Below, one piece after another: positions 1-7,359 of a DNA stretch of 21,480 nucleotides. The stretch's first letter is position 1; every line of letters starts with the position of its first letter. A model generated the notes under the pieces. The model saw nothing but the letters and a program-made list of their open reading frames with translations. It did not search any database and was not told the origin of the DNA. Source of the DNA: Ruminococcus sp. AF41-9 (GTDB lineage: Bacteria; Bacillota; Clostridia; Lachnospirales; Lachnospiraceae). Location of the stretch: the NCBI RefSeq assembly GCF_003477525.1, contig NZ_QUDO01000062.1:1-21480 (forward strand), in the 5' to 3' direction. The position numbers and the translations under genes are program-made.

Positions 1-216
1 TATGTTTTTTAACTAATTTTATGGTAAAATAACTAATCAAAACGTATTTTTCTAAAACTCATTGTTTAGTATTATTTACAAAAAATTGCGTCAAAAAAGG
101 AGGTTTTCTATGTTTTTTAACTAATTTTATGGTAAAATAACTAATCAAAACGTATTTTTCTAAAACTCATTGTTTAGTATTATTTACAAAAAATTGCGTC
201 AAAAAAGGAGGTTTTC
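1..216. repeat. Perfect 108-bp tandem duplication upstream of regulator 1
   Basis: Bases 1-108 and 109-216 are identical. Each copy is very AT-rich, contains the inverted pair TTTTA-tgg-TAAAA, and ends in a strong ribosome binding site (AAGGAGG). The second copy's site serves the TTG start at 220. The first copy's site is instead followed by an ATG at 110 that opens a four-codon reading frame (M-F-F-N-stop). The window begins exactly at a repeat boundary, so more copies could lie to the left, or the repeat could be a contig-end assembly artefact. No convincing -35/-10 pair was found inside the unit. Confidence 0.95.
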
Positions 217-219
217 TGT

Positions 220-1143
220 TTGAAATCCTGTTCTGTAGCAGATGGTCTTACCATTTTCAAAGCACTCGGTTCTCCTCTCCGGGTCAGAATCCTGCGCCTG
301 ATCCAGGAAAAAGAGGGGTTAAACATTAAGCAAATTGCACAAAGCCTTCAGCTCCCGGTCACGACCCTGTCCCCTCATCTGAATCTGCTCGAGGAGGCAG
401 GACTGATCGAATTCCGGGATGAAGCCCTGACACACGGCACACAGAAACGCTGTTATTTCATCAAGGACTGGGACCAGCTTCTGGTAAACATGGCTTTATT
501 CGGTCCTGATCTGCAGATTTACAGTGCCGAGATTGGTGTGGGGCATTTTTCTGATTTCTCCGTAACTCCCACCTGTGGAATGGCTACTGCCAGTTCTTTC
601 GTCGGACAGCTCGATCAGCCTCGCTATTTTGTGCATCCCAGCAGTTATCAGGCCCGGATCGTCTGGTTTACGACCGGATATCTGGAATATATCCTGCCGA
701 ATTTTATCCCGGATCACAGTGTGATCGAGGAACTGACCATTTCCTTTGAAATCAGCTCGGAAGCACCGAGATATTGTGATGTGTGGCCTTCTGATATTAC
801 GTTTTCCCTGAATGACGTGATTCTGGGAACCTGGACCAGCCCCGGAGATTACGGGGACCGCAGAGGTAAGTATAACCCGTCCTGGTGGTTTCCGTTTCTG
901 AACCAGTATGGTCTTCTGAAAAAACTGGCGATCACGCCGGAAGGCACTTTCCTGGACGCAGAAAAGCTGTCTGATGTTTCCACCAGACAGCTTGCCCTTA
1001 CTGATCAGTCCGTTATGAAGTTTCGTTTTTCTGTGTTACCGGGAGCAGAGCATCCCGGCGGGTGTACCCTGTTTGGTGCAGGGTTCGGAGATTATAACCA
1101 GCATATCCGGATCACGATCGGGTATCATCCGGAGAATGGCTGA
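220..1143 (+). CDS. ArsR-type winged-helix regulator with C-terminal putative ligand-sensing domain (copy 1)
   Basis: A 307-aa cytoplasmic one-component transcription regulator. Residues ~8-80 form an ArsR/HTH_5-like winged helix: FKALGSPLRVRIL, then a recognition region around TTLSPHLNLLEEAGLI. Residues ~100-307 form a beta-rich domain with many aromatic residues (SFEISSEAP, WPSDITF, WTSPGDYGD, WWFPFLNQYG) that could bind a carbohydrate; this is inference. The layout resembles uncharacterised predicted regulators of the COG4189 type. The TTG start is chosen because GGAGG lies 8 nt upstream. It is convergent with the GH43 arabinanase 47 bp away and roughly half identical by eye to the regulator at 4158-5081, also 307 aa. 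Context suggests control of the arabinan genes. The effector is unknown. Confidence 0.85.
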   Translation: MKSCSVADGLTIFKALGSPLRVRILRLIQEKEGLNIKQIAQSLQLPVTTLSPHLNLLEEAGLIEFRDEALTHGTQKRCYFIKDWDQLLVNMALFGPDLQIYSAEIGVGHFSDFSVTPTCGMATASSFVGQLDQPRYFVHPSSYQARIVWFTTGYLEYILPNFIPDHSVIEELTISFEISSEAPRYCDVWPSDITFSLNDVILGTWTSPGDYGDRRGKYNPSWWFPFLNQYGLLKKLAITPEGTFLDAEKLSDVSTRQLALTDQSVMKFRFSVLPGAEHPGGCTLFGAGFGDYNQHIRITIGYHPENG

Positions 1144-1150
1144 TGTCAGG

Positions 1151-1165
1151 AGTCTGTGGCAGACT
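1151..1165. terminator. Weak hairpin between convergent genes
   Basis: AGTCTG-tgg-CAGACT forms a 6-bp stem followed by tgctttt, in the 47-bp gap between regulator 1 (+) and the GH43 gene (-). Position fits a terminator, but the stem is short and the T-tract is broken. Confidence 0.3.
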
Positions 1166-1190
1166 TGCTTTTCTGCGACTGTGTATATAG

Positions 1191-2844
1191 TTATGGCAGA
1201 AGATATTTCACACCCCAGATGGTTTCGTTATTATCACCTTTGGCACTGAAACACATGGTATTATTGCCTGCCTCGTCGGTCATTTCCAGAACGACACCTG
1301 TGTAGGTGGTTTCACCGAGAGTCACGTCAATGTATGGTGTGCCTTCCTCTGCTGTCCAGGCACCTTCCAGTTCCTCTCCTGTGACGGTTCCGTCCGCGTT
1401 GAGCTGGATTTTCTGCGGTTTGTGTACTTTGTCAGAAATGTCTGTACCGTGGTTTACCAGATAGAAGGTTCCCTGAATCTCGTCTGAGGAATATCCATCT
1501 TCGTTCAGAGTTTCACTGCTGGTCGCAAACGGTGCTGCCACAAGCCAGCCATCTTTGGTGCGGAATAACTGATGAACACGCGGCTCATGCATTTCTCCCA
1601 TTTTTGCAAAACGCTGATGATAAACCAGATATAATTTGCCGTCTTCATCCTCAAATGCGGTCTGTCCGCCAGGTGCCATGTAGGTCTGGGTAAGACTTGG
1701 GAAGGTATAATTTCCCATCATTTCAGACCATGGTCTTTGTGTTCTACAAAAAGATACATGTCCTTGCCTGCTGCATCTGTGTAGGTTCCGTCTACCGTGT
1801 CACAACGGAAAAGACGCATCTGGTAGCCGCCTTTTGCCTGCAGGTTTCCATAGGACAGGAACAGATAATAATAGCCGCTGGTCTTATCGTACATGATGTG
1901 CGGACCTTCGATAGAGTTGTGGTATCCGCCGAGAAGTTTTTTGCCATAGTAACTGTCTACGTGGTTTTCTTCGTCTGCTTCCGGATAGATCGGATAGCCT
2001 GTTTCCTCGTCAATCTCGATCAGGAAAATACCGCCGGACCAGGAACCGTAAACCATCCACATGCGTCCGTCCTCATCGTAAAAGACATCCGGGTCAATAC
2101 AGTTCGGCCAGTTGTTGTTGTCATAGGCTGCTGCTGTGTATGGTCTTGGGTCTGTTCCCATCAGTTCTTCAAGATTACTTTCTTTGACATCATGATAGTT
2201 ATAACCGGAGTACAGGAAGGTGTCCTCGTAATGATAAGGTCCTTCGATGTTATCTGCGGTTGCAAAGCAGATGTTGGATTTCACATAGGAGGATGTAGTG
2301 CAGAAATACATCACATATTTTCCCATTTTTTCGTTGTAAATAACATCAGGTGCCCATACGGAATAGCCGCCTTCGTCGTTCTTTCCCACATAGGTAAAAG
2401 CTGCCGGATTACCGTCTTCTTCTCCGTCAAAAAGATTGTCAAACAGCTTATTCTCTGCGTTGACCCCGGAGGAAAAACCGGTCCAGTTTCTCAGATCAGT
2501 GGATTTCGCAGATTCCATATGGGAACCGAAGATGTAGTAGGTGCCGTTGTCCTTGATGATGGACGGGTCATGCACGGAAGCTCCGGCGGTGAAGCCGCCT
2601 TTTTTAATCTGGCTCTCGATATCGTCTGTGTCATCGGCTGTCTCTGTGCTGATTCTGTTTTTGTTTCTTCTGCGGATGACTCTGCCTCTGTATTTTCTGT
2701 TGTTTCCACTGTTTCTTCATCTTTCTCTGCTTCTGCTGCCTCAGTTTCGGCAGTGCTGTCGGCAGTTTCGGCAGCATATACGCCCTGTGATCCCAGTAAC
2801 ATCATCCCTGTCAGTCCCAGGATCATTCCCCATTTTTTTCTCAT
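1191..2844 (-). CDS. Secreted GH43 endo-arabinanase-like enzyme, interrupted by two frameshifts
   Basis: The three reading frames together give one ~551-aa protein. Residues 1-24 are a signal peptide (RKKW, hydrophobic core, cut after VYA). An acidic Glu/Thr/Ala linker follows, then a GH43 five-bladed propeller. The GH43 triad is visible: base Asp in HDPSI (~2567-2569), pKa-tuning Asp in CIDPDVFYD (~2093-2095), and acid Glu in SIEGPH (~1907-1909). The tail (EGAW...YTGVVLE) resembles the C-terminal beta domain of subfamily 4/5 arabinanases. It probably cleaves alpha-1,5-arabinan outside the cell. Frameshift A (~2650-2670) turns an ETKTES linker into a wrong frame before ETADDTDDIESQ. Frameshift B (~1718-1724) splits GLK from MMGNYTFP. 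Each is repaired by adding one base, probably in an A-run. The start has CAGGAG upstream. It lies 56 bp behind the GH43 gene at 2901-3857 and is probably its operon partner. Confidence 0.85.
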
Positions 2845-2900
2845 GCCATTCTCCTGTTTATCAAATATTTTTCTGTTTCAGGTTACAGTTACGATATTTT

Positions 2901-3857
2901 TCAATCTTCGTAAGAAAATACCGGTGCGCCTGTTTTTTCATCCCAGCGAATCTTCATCAGCATGGCATGACGGTTCGGATTGTACAGCGGATCACCTACG
3001 ATTTCTGCTTCTGTTCTTGCATGGTAAACCATGATCGGATTTCCTTCTTCGTCTACAGTGAAGGAGTTATGTCCTGGTCCGTAGATTCCTCTGGACTCAT
3101 CTGTGCAAAGAACCGGATAGCGTTCTTTTGTCCAGGATTTCGGGTCGAGAAGGTCAGAATCTTCATCTGCGGTCAGCATTCCCATGCAGTATGCGATACC
3201 TGTCTCAGATGCAGAATAGGTAAGATAGATTTTGCCATCGTGATGGATCACTGCCGGTCCTTCATTTACCCAGAATCCAACTCTTTCCCAGTCATAATCC
3301 GGTGAGGTGAGGAGTACCTGAACAGTTTTCAGTTTATATGGTGTCTCCATTTCACCGATATAGAGGTTGGAAATCTGTTTTCCGACTCCTACTTTTTCTG
3401 CCCATACATAGTAGTGTTTCCCCTTGTTTTCAAATACAGTCGCATCCAGAGAAAAGGCTTCGAAAGAAAATTCATCTTCATCCGCACGTCCCATTTTGCC
3501 TTTCTCTGTCCAGGTTCCTGTCAGCGGGTCTGCATCTGCACATTCCAGTACATACGGACGGATTGCCCAGATGTCATCCTTGTCTCCACCTGCGAAGTAG
3601 ATGTACCATTTTCCGTCCAGATAGTGAAGCTCCGGTGCCCAGATATGTTTGCTCATGATTCCTTCTTCATGTTTCTCCCAGACTGTCACTTCTTCTGCAT
3701 CTTTCAGTCCTGCAAGCGTCTTACTTCTTCTCAGTACGATCCTGTCGTAAGCCGGTACAGATGCGGTGAAATAATAGTTTCCGTCTGTGTGGCGGTAAAC
3801 ATACGGGTCTGCTCTCTGCAAAATCCACGGCTCATTGTACTTAAGTTCTTCATTCAT
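2901..3857 (-). CDS. GH43 exo-alpha-L-arabinofuranosidase (subfamily 26-like)
   Basis: A 318-aa protein without signal peptide, so probably cytoplasmic. It is a compact single GH43 propeller. Catalytic residues are visible: base Asp17 in QRADPYVYRH, pKa-tuning Asp138 in FSLDATVFEN, and acid Glu199 in VNEGPAVI. The start RADPYVYRHTDGNYYF and the SVPAYDRI-RRSKT segment resemble exo-1,5-alpha-L-arabinofuranosidases of the Streptomyces Araf43A type (GH43_26). The expected role is release of arabinose from imported arabino-oligosaccharides. The ATG at 3857 is preceded by AAAGGGGG at about 9 nt. It is first gene of a minus-strand unit with the secreted GH43, divergent from regulator 2. The subfamily assignment is from motif memory; GH43 membership is secure. 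Confidence 0.9.
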   Translation of the reverse strand: MNEELKYNEPWILQRADPYVYRHTDGNYYFTASVPAYDRIVLRRSKTLAGLKDAEEVTVWEKHEEGIMSKHIWAPELHYLDGKWYIYFAGGDKDDIWAIRPYVLECADADPLTGTWTEKGKMGRADEDEFSFEAFSLDATVFENKGKHYYVWAEKVGVGKQISNLYIGEMETPYKLKTVQVLLTSPDYDWERVGFWVNEGPAVIHHDGKIYLTYSASETGIAYCMGMLTADEDSDLLDPKSWTKERYPVLCTDESRGIYGPGHNSFTVDEEGNPIMVYHARTEAEIVGDPLYNPNRHAMLMKIRWDEKTGAPVFSYED

Positions 3858-3897
3858 TGTTTGTGTCCCCCTTTATTTTCACGTTTTATTTTAGATT

Positions 3898-3919
3898 TAT
3901 ATAAAATATTTTTTATATA
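3898..3919. promoter_or_regulatory. AT-only palindrome at the GH43 start site, candidate operator
   Basis: The perfect inverted arms TATATAAAA (3898-3906) and TTTTATATA (3911-3919) are separated by 4 bp. The 3919 edge lies about 7 nt beyond the -10 box of the minus-strand GH43 promoter, i.e. at the predicted +1. ArsR-type repressors bind such AT-rich palindromes over start sites. Because the region is extremely AT-rich, chance is a serious alternative. Confidence 0.4.
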
Positions 3920-3925
3920 TTTAAA

Positions 3926-3954
3926 ATTTTACCGCATTTTTCAGAAAATATCAA
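3926..3954 (-). promoter_or_regulatory. Sigma-A promoter of the GH43 operon
   Basis: Read on the minus strand: -35 TTGATA (3954-3949), a 17-bp spacer, -10 TAAAAT (3931-3926). This predicts a start near 3919 and a leader of about 60 nt before the ATG at 3857. Confidence 0.6.
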
Positions 3955-3973
3955 CTATATTTTTTTCTTTTCA

Positions 3974-4002
3974 TTGCACATTTTTTTCAGATTCGTTATA
4001 AT
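3974..4002 (+). promoter_or_regulatory. Sigma-A promoter of regulator 2 and its structured leader
   Basis: -35 TTGCAC (3974-3979), a 17-bp spacer, and a perfect -10 TATAAT (3997-4002). Predicted start near 4009. Back-to-back with the GH43 promoter; the two -35 boxes are 19 bp apart, so one bound regulator could affect both. Confidence 0.75.
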
Positions 4003-4009
4003 CTATCGT

Positions 4010-4157
4010 AAACGCTGAAATGGCTGAAGGTCAACAGACATAGCTGAAGCCATGAAAGATATCAGGTTCAGGCCCTTATCGTGCGAGTGCGGACGGCTTT
4101 TTGACCTTTTGGGATCCTGATATCTCCAAACAAAAAATTCAGAAAGGGAAATCCGTT
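4010..4157 (+). ncRNA. Structured 5' leader of regulator 2 with interlocking stems
   Basis: The leader between promoter and ATG is about 148 nt and contains three complementary pairs. Stem A: ATGGCT (4020-4025) with AGCCAT (4048-4053). Stem B: AGATATCAGG (4057-4066) with CCTGATATCT (4116-4125), 10 bp. Stem C: AAGGTCAA (4027-4034) with TTGACCTT (4101-4108), 8 bp. One arm of C lies in the loop of A and the other in the loop of B. So C either forms a kissing/pseudoknot contact with A and B in place, or replaces them. I do not recognise a known riboswitch class. A cis-regulatory RNA role is inference. Confidence 0.5.
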
Positions 4158-5081
4158 ATGTTGTATATTAAAAGTCTGGAACAGGCAGTCCCTGTTTTTA
4201 AGGCCCTTGGGTCCGAACTCCGTGTACGGTTGATCCAGATTCTTCTTGAACATCAGGAAATGAATATGAACGAGCTGGCTTCCAGTCTGGGAATTACCAA
4301 CGGTGCCCTGACCAGCCACGTAAAGAAACTGGAAGAAGCCGGGATTCTTGCGATTCTGCCAGAGCATTCCGGTCATGGTAACCAGAAAGTCTGCCGTATC
4401 AACGTAGATAAAATCCTGGTAGATGTTGCCACCAATAATGAAAGTCCGGCTGAGAACAGTTATTCTATTGATATTCCAATCGGCAACTATTTTAATTATT
4501 CTGTTTTTCCGACCTGCGGTCTGTCTACCACAGACAGCCTTATCGGTGAGGTAGATGATCCACGTTATTTCGCTCATCCGAATCACGTAGACGCAAGAAT
4601 CCTGTGGTTTGGACGGGGATTTATTGATTACCGTATCCCGAATATGCTCCCGCCGGGCCAGAAAATTGACCGTCTGACTCTGTCCTTCGAGATCAGTTCT
4701 GAGGCTCCCGGAGTAAACAGTGACTGGCCTTCCGATATTTCATTTTTCCTGAATAATACGAAAGTCGGAATCTGGACAAGCCCCGGTGATTTCGGTGATG
4801 TTCACGGCATGTTTACCCCTGACTGGTGGTTCCCGAACTGGAACCAGTATGGTCTGCTGAAGATGCTGGTCATTGACCGTCATGGTACTTTTATCGATGG
4901 TCTGAAGATCTCAGATGTGAATACCCAGCAGCTTACTTTTACTTCTCAGGATGATATGGTATTCCGTTTCCAGGTGGATGAACCATCCCAGAATATCGGT
5001 GGTCTGACGCTCTTTGGAAAAGATTTCGGAAATTATAATCAGGATATTAATGTGAAAGTGCATTATACTCCAAATGTGTAA
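4158..5081 (+). CDS. ArsR-type winged-helix regulator with C-terminal putative ligand-sensing domain (copy 2)
   Basis: A 307-aa one-component regulator and full-length paralogue of the protein at 220-1143. Residues ~10-85 form the winged helix (VFKALGSELRVRLIQILL, NELASSLGITNGALTSHVKKLEEAGIL). The C-terminal domain (~105-307) shares the blocks VFPTCGLSTTDSL, DDPRYFAHP, SFEISSEAP, DWPSDISFFLNN, WTSPGDFGD, WWFPNWNQYGLLK and GGLTLFG with copy 1. This domain is likely the effector pocket. The ATG at 4158 is chosen because AGAAAGGGA lies upstream at normal spacing and the homology to copy 1 begins there; the frame is open further upstream without a start. It is divergent from the GH43 operon and convergent with the GH51-GH127 operon, so it is well placed to control both. 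Confidence 0.85.
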   Translation: MLYIKSLEQAVPVFKALGSELRVRLIQILLEHQEMNMNELASSLGITNGALTSHVKKLEEAGILAILPEHSGHGNQKVCRINVDKILVDVATNNESPAENSYSIDIPIGNYFNYSVFPTCGLSTTDSLIGEVDDPRYFAHPNHVDARILWFGRGFIDYRIPNMLPPGQKIDRLTLSFEISSEAPGVNSDWPSDISFFLNNTKVGIWTSPGDFGDVHGMFTPDWWFPNWNQYGLLKMLVIDRHGTFIDGLKISDVNTQQLTFTSQDDMVFRFQVDEPSQNIGGLTLFGKDFGNYNQDINVKVHYTPNV

Positions 5082-5083
5082 TC

Positions 5084-5128
5084 AAAAATATCGTAACTGT
5101 GAAAACACGACACAGTTACGATATTTTT
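5084..5128. terminator. Bidirectional terminator with a perfect 18-bp stem
   Basis: The arms are 5084-5101 (AAAAATATCGTAACTGTG) and 5111-5128 (its exact reverse complement), with a 9-nt loop. A-tract and T-tract flank it symmetrically, so it can stop regulator 2 (+) and GH127 (-). Half of this sequence recurs at 2886-2901. Confidence 0.85.
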
Positions 5129-5141
5129 TATCAGCCATTTT

Positions 5142-7070
5142 TTATTCCCCGCGCATCCAGACTCTCATCTGGTTTTCTCCGCGGTTGCCCCATGTATAAT
5201 ATGGCACTGCAGTCAGGGTTGCCAGTGTTCTTACCGGTGCTACCTCACTGTACAGAGAATCTCCCACTGTCTCCAGTTTACGGGCTTTGATCTTGAGCAG
5301 AACGCAGCCCTTCAGCAGACCTTCTTTGCAGACTTCCTCTTCCATTTTTGCATCTTCAAAAATATGATAAGACTGAAGTAATCCCGGGTTGTCCACTCCC
5401 TCGAAGCAGTAGACGATCGGTCCACGCATAAACGCTACGCAGCCTGCGTCTTCTCTTACTTTGAGGTTTGCATAAATCTTGCGGATTTTCATTGGGAAAA
5501 CAATCTCTACTTCGTCTTTTTCCCACACCCGTTTCAGGATCAGGTAGCCTTTTTCCACATCTGCACAGATATTTTCCACTTTTCCGTTGATACGCACCTG
5601 AACAGAGCCCGGACGTACCCAGGACGGGATATGGATTCCAAGAATGGTTTCTTCTTCTGTCTTTCCGGTTACATGATAAATCACTTTGCCATCCCATGGA
5701 TAGTTGCTTTCTACAGTTACATCCATCCTGTCAAAATGTGCTTCTGTGCCTGCCGGGATATGAGAATAAACGCCATCTTCTGTCTCACTCCACAGATATT
5801 TACCGAGTGACATCAGCAGACGGACTACGTTTGGAGGGCAGCATGCGCAGGTATACCAGCCCGGTCGTTCCGGCAGAACATGTTTATGTCCGTATAATTT
5901 TCCGCTGACTCCAGGCTCTGTTTCCAGTGGATTTACATAAAAAAATCTCTTTCCGTCAAGCTGCATTCCGCTGATGATTCCATTGTAAAGCGCACGTTCC
6001 ATCACATCTGCATAGAGTCCGTCCATCTCATTATCAAGCATCTTTCTTGCAAAAAATACCAGTCCGATAGATGCGCAGGTTTCTGCATAAACAGTGTCAT
6101 TCGGCAGATCATAATCAATGGTAAATGCCTCTCCGTCTACGGTGCTTCCGATTCCACCGGTGATGTACATTCTCTTCTGAGTCATGTTCTCCCAGAGGTC
6201 ACAGCATGCCTGATAGAGTTTTTCATCTTTGTAAAGGGAAGCCAGTTCTGCCATGGCAGTATACATATAAACGGCACGGACGCTGTGTCCCACTGCTTCT
6301 TTCTGCTCATAAACAGTGGCATGTGCCTGGTTGTATTCTCTGTTGTTCACGTCCATATTGAAGTGAACCCAGCCTCTTTTTTCCTTTTCTTTTACAAAGT
6401 AGTCAGGGTCTTTTCCTCGCTGTTCGATGAAATATCTGGCAAGGTCTTTATAGTTTTCTTTTCCAGTTACTTCATAAAGGCGCAGAAGTCCCAGCTCGAT
6501 TTCCTGATGTCCCGGAATACCCGGTTCTTTGCCCTCTTCTGTTCCGAAACGTTCCTCAATGTGTTCAGCCATACGCTCCATCACATGAAGCAGACGGTCT
6601 TTTCCTGTCACTTCATAGTATGCTGCTGCGGCTTCCATCATATGTCCGGCGCAGTATAATTCATGACATTCCTGTAAGTTCTGCCAGCGGTGTTCCGGCT
6701 CTTTGATCGTGAAAAATGTATTCAGATATCCGTCATCCTGCTGCGCTTTTTCGATGATCTCGATAACCTTGTCTGCACGTTCTTCCAGTTCCGGGTCCGG
6801 GCGGACTTCCAGTGCATATGCCACGCCTTCCAGCCATTTGGCAACATCACTATCCTGGAAAACCATACCGTAAAATTCGCCTTCTTCCAGACCTGCTGCA
6901 ATACGGAAGTTTGCCAGTGCATGGCTTTTTTCTACTCCCGGAATCTCATCATTTAATATTTTTTCCTGATAAGGGATGACTGTATCCATTACCAGTTCCT
7001 GGTATCCGTGCCAGAATTGATCGGTCACTTTTACCTTGTTTAATAACCCTTCTTTTAAACCATCTTTCAT
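5142..7070 (-). CDS. GH127 beta-L-arabinofuranosidase (HypBA1-like)
   Basis: A 642-aa cytoplasmic enzyme closely following Bifidobacterium longum HypBA1 in layout: an (alpha/alpha)6 barrel (~1-420) followed by beta domains. Hallmarks are SHALANFRIAAG, GMVFQDSDVAKWLE, GHMMEAAAAYYEVTGK and VPYYTWGNRG. The zinc/thiolate site is present: Glu330 and Cys332 in AETCAS, and Cys408, Cys410 and Cys411 in CACCPPN. The Cys410 equivalent is the nucleophile. The acid/base equivalent is Glu314 in DGEAFT. It removes beta-linked L-arabinofuranose, known from hydroxyproline-rich glycoprotein side chains. The start at 7070 (MKDGLKEG) is chosen because it makes an ATGA overlap with the upstream Cys-rich gene; a frame extending to 7166 only reads through that gene. 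It ends before the shared terminator at 5084-5128. Confidence 0.93.
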   Translation of the reverse strand: MKDGLKEGLLNKVKVTDQFWHGYQELVMDTVIPYQEKILNDEIPGVEKSHALANFRIAAGLEEGEFYGMVFQDSDVAKWLEGVAYALEVRPDPELEERADKVIEIIEKAQQDDGYLNTFFTIKEPEHRWQNLQECHELYCAGHMMEAAAAYYEVTGKDRLLHVMERMAEHIEERFGTEEGKEPGIPGHQEIELGLLRLYEVTGKENYKDLARYFIEQRGKDPDYFVKEKEKRGWVHFNMDVNNREYNQAHATVYEQKEAVGHSVRAVYMYTAMAELASLYKDEKLYQACCDLWENMTQKRMYITGGIGSTVDGEAFTIDYDLPNDTVYAETCASIGLVFFARKMLDNEMDGLYADVMERALYNGIISGMQLDGKRFFYVNPLETEPGVSGKLYGHKHVLPERPGWYTCACCPPNVVRLLMSLGKYLWSETEDGVYSHIPAGTEAHFDRMDVTVESNYPWDGKVIYHVTGKTEEETILGIHIPSWVRPGSVQVRINGKVENICADVEKGYLILKRVWEKDEVEIVFPMKIRKIYANLKVREDAGCVAFMRGPIVYCFEGVDNPGLLQSYHIFEDAKMEEEVCKEGLLKGCVLLKIKARKLETVGDSLYSEVAPVRTLATLTAVPYYTWGNRGENQMRVWMRGE

Positions 7071-7345
7071 TTCGCTTTCTGCGCCTCCCATTTTGCCGGA
7101 AGATCCGGACATTTTCGCACCTTCTGTACAGCCCGCAGTTCCACAAAGCACCCGCAGAGCCTGCACATCCCATTCATTAAGCGGTCACAGGTGCTGCATA
7201 TGTTAAGTCTTTCTTCGTAGGTTTGCTGGTCTACTTTCAGTTCCTCATCCATGCGCTGAATGTAGCGTGACAGATCTTCGTAAAAAGCCTCCTCATTCTT
7301 CTGTCCGGGCAGACATTTCCTGCACACACGCAGCTTCCCGTTCAT
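7067..7345 (-). CDS. Small eight-cysteine protein (DUF6171-like), coupled to GH127
   Basis: A 92-aa cytoplasmic protein with cysteines at 8, 11, 50, 53, 61, 64, 66 and 79 arranged as CxxC ... CxxC-x7-CxxCxC ... CP. This is typical of a zinc ribbon, and the core LMNGMCRLCGCFVELRA resembles DUF6171 proteins of Lachnospiraceae. The ATG at 7345 follows AAGGAG with good spacing. It begins 14 bp after the GH51 stop and its TGA overlaps the GH127 ATG by 4 nt, so it is translationally coupled inside an arabinoside operon. The function is unknown. Since GH127 needs a Cys/Glu-bound zinc, a metal-handling or assembly role for its neighbour is a testable idea, not a known fact. Confidence 0.8.
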   Translation of the reverse strand: MNGKLRVCRKCLPGQKNEEAFYEDLSRYIQRMDEELKVDQQTYEERLNICSTCDRLMNGMCRLCGCFVELRAVQKVRKCPDLPAKWEAQKAK

Positions 7346-7359
7346 ACCTAGTCTCCTTA

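Noticed and set aside
1..216. CRISPR array
   Set aside because: Two adjacent 108-bp units without spacers; not a CRISPR layout. The 11-bp array at 18626 also lacks spacers.
2650..2670. Programmed -1 frameshifting in the GH43 linker
   Set aside because: No canonical slippery heptamer with a following stem-loop, and three other genes in the window show the same missing-base pattern, so an indel is the simpler reading.
1697..3305. Long plus-strand open frames opposite the GH43 genes
   Set aside because: They are antisense to a gene with clear GH43 motifs, have Cys/Val/Phe-rich low-quality translations and no ribosome sites.
7071..7166. N-terminal extension of GH127
   Set aside because: It only reads through the Cys-rich gene in another frame; GH127 homology begins at the ATGA overlap at 7070.
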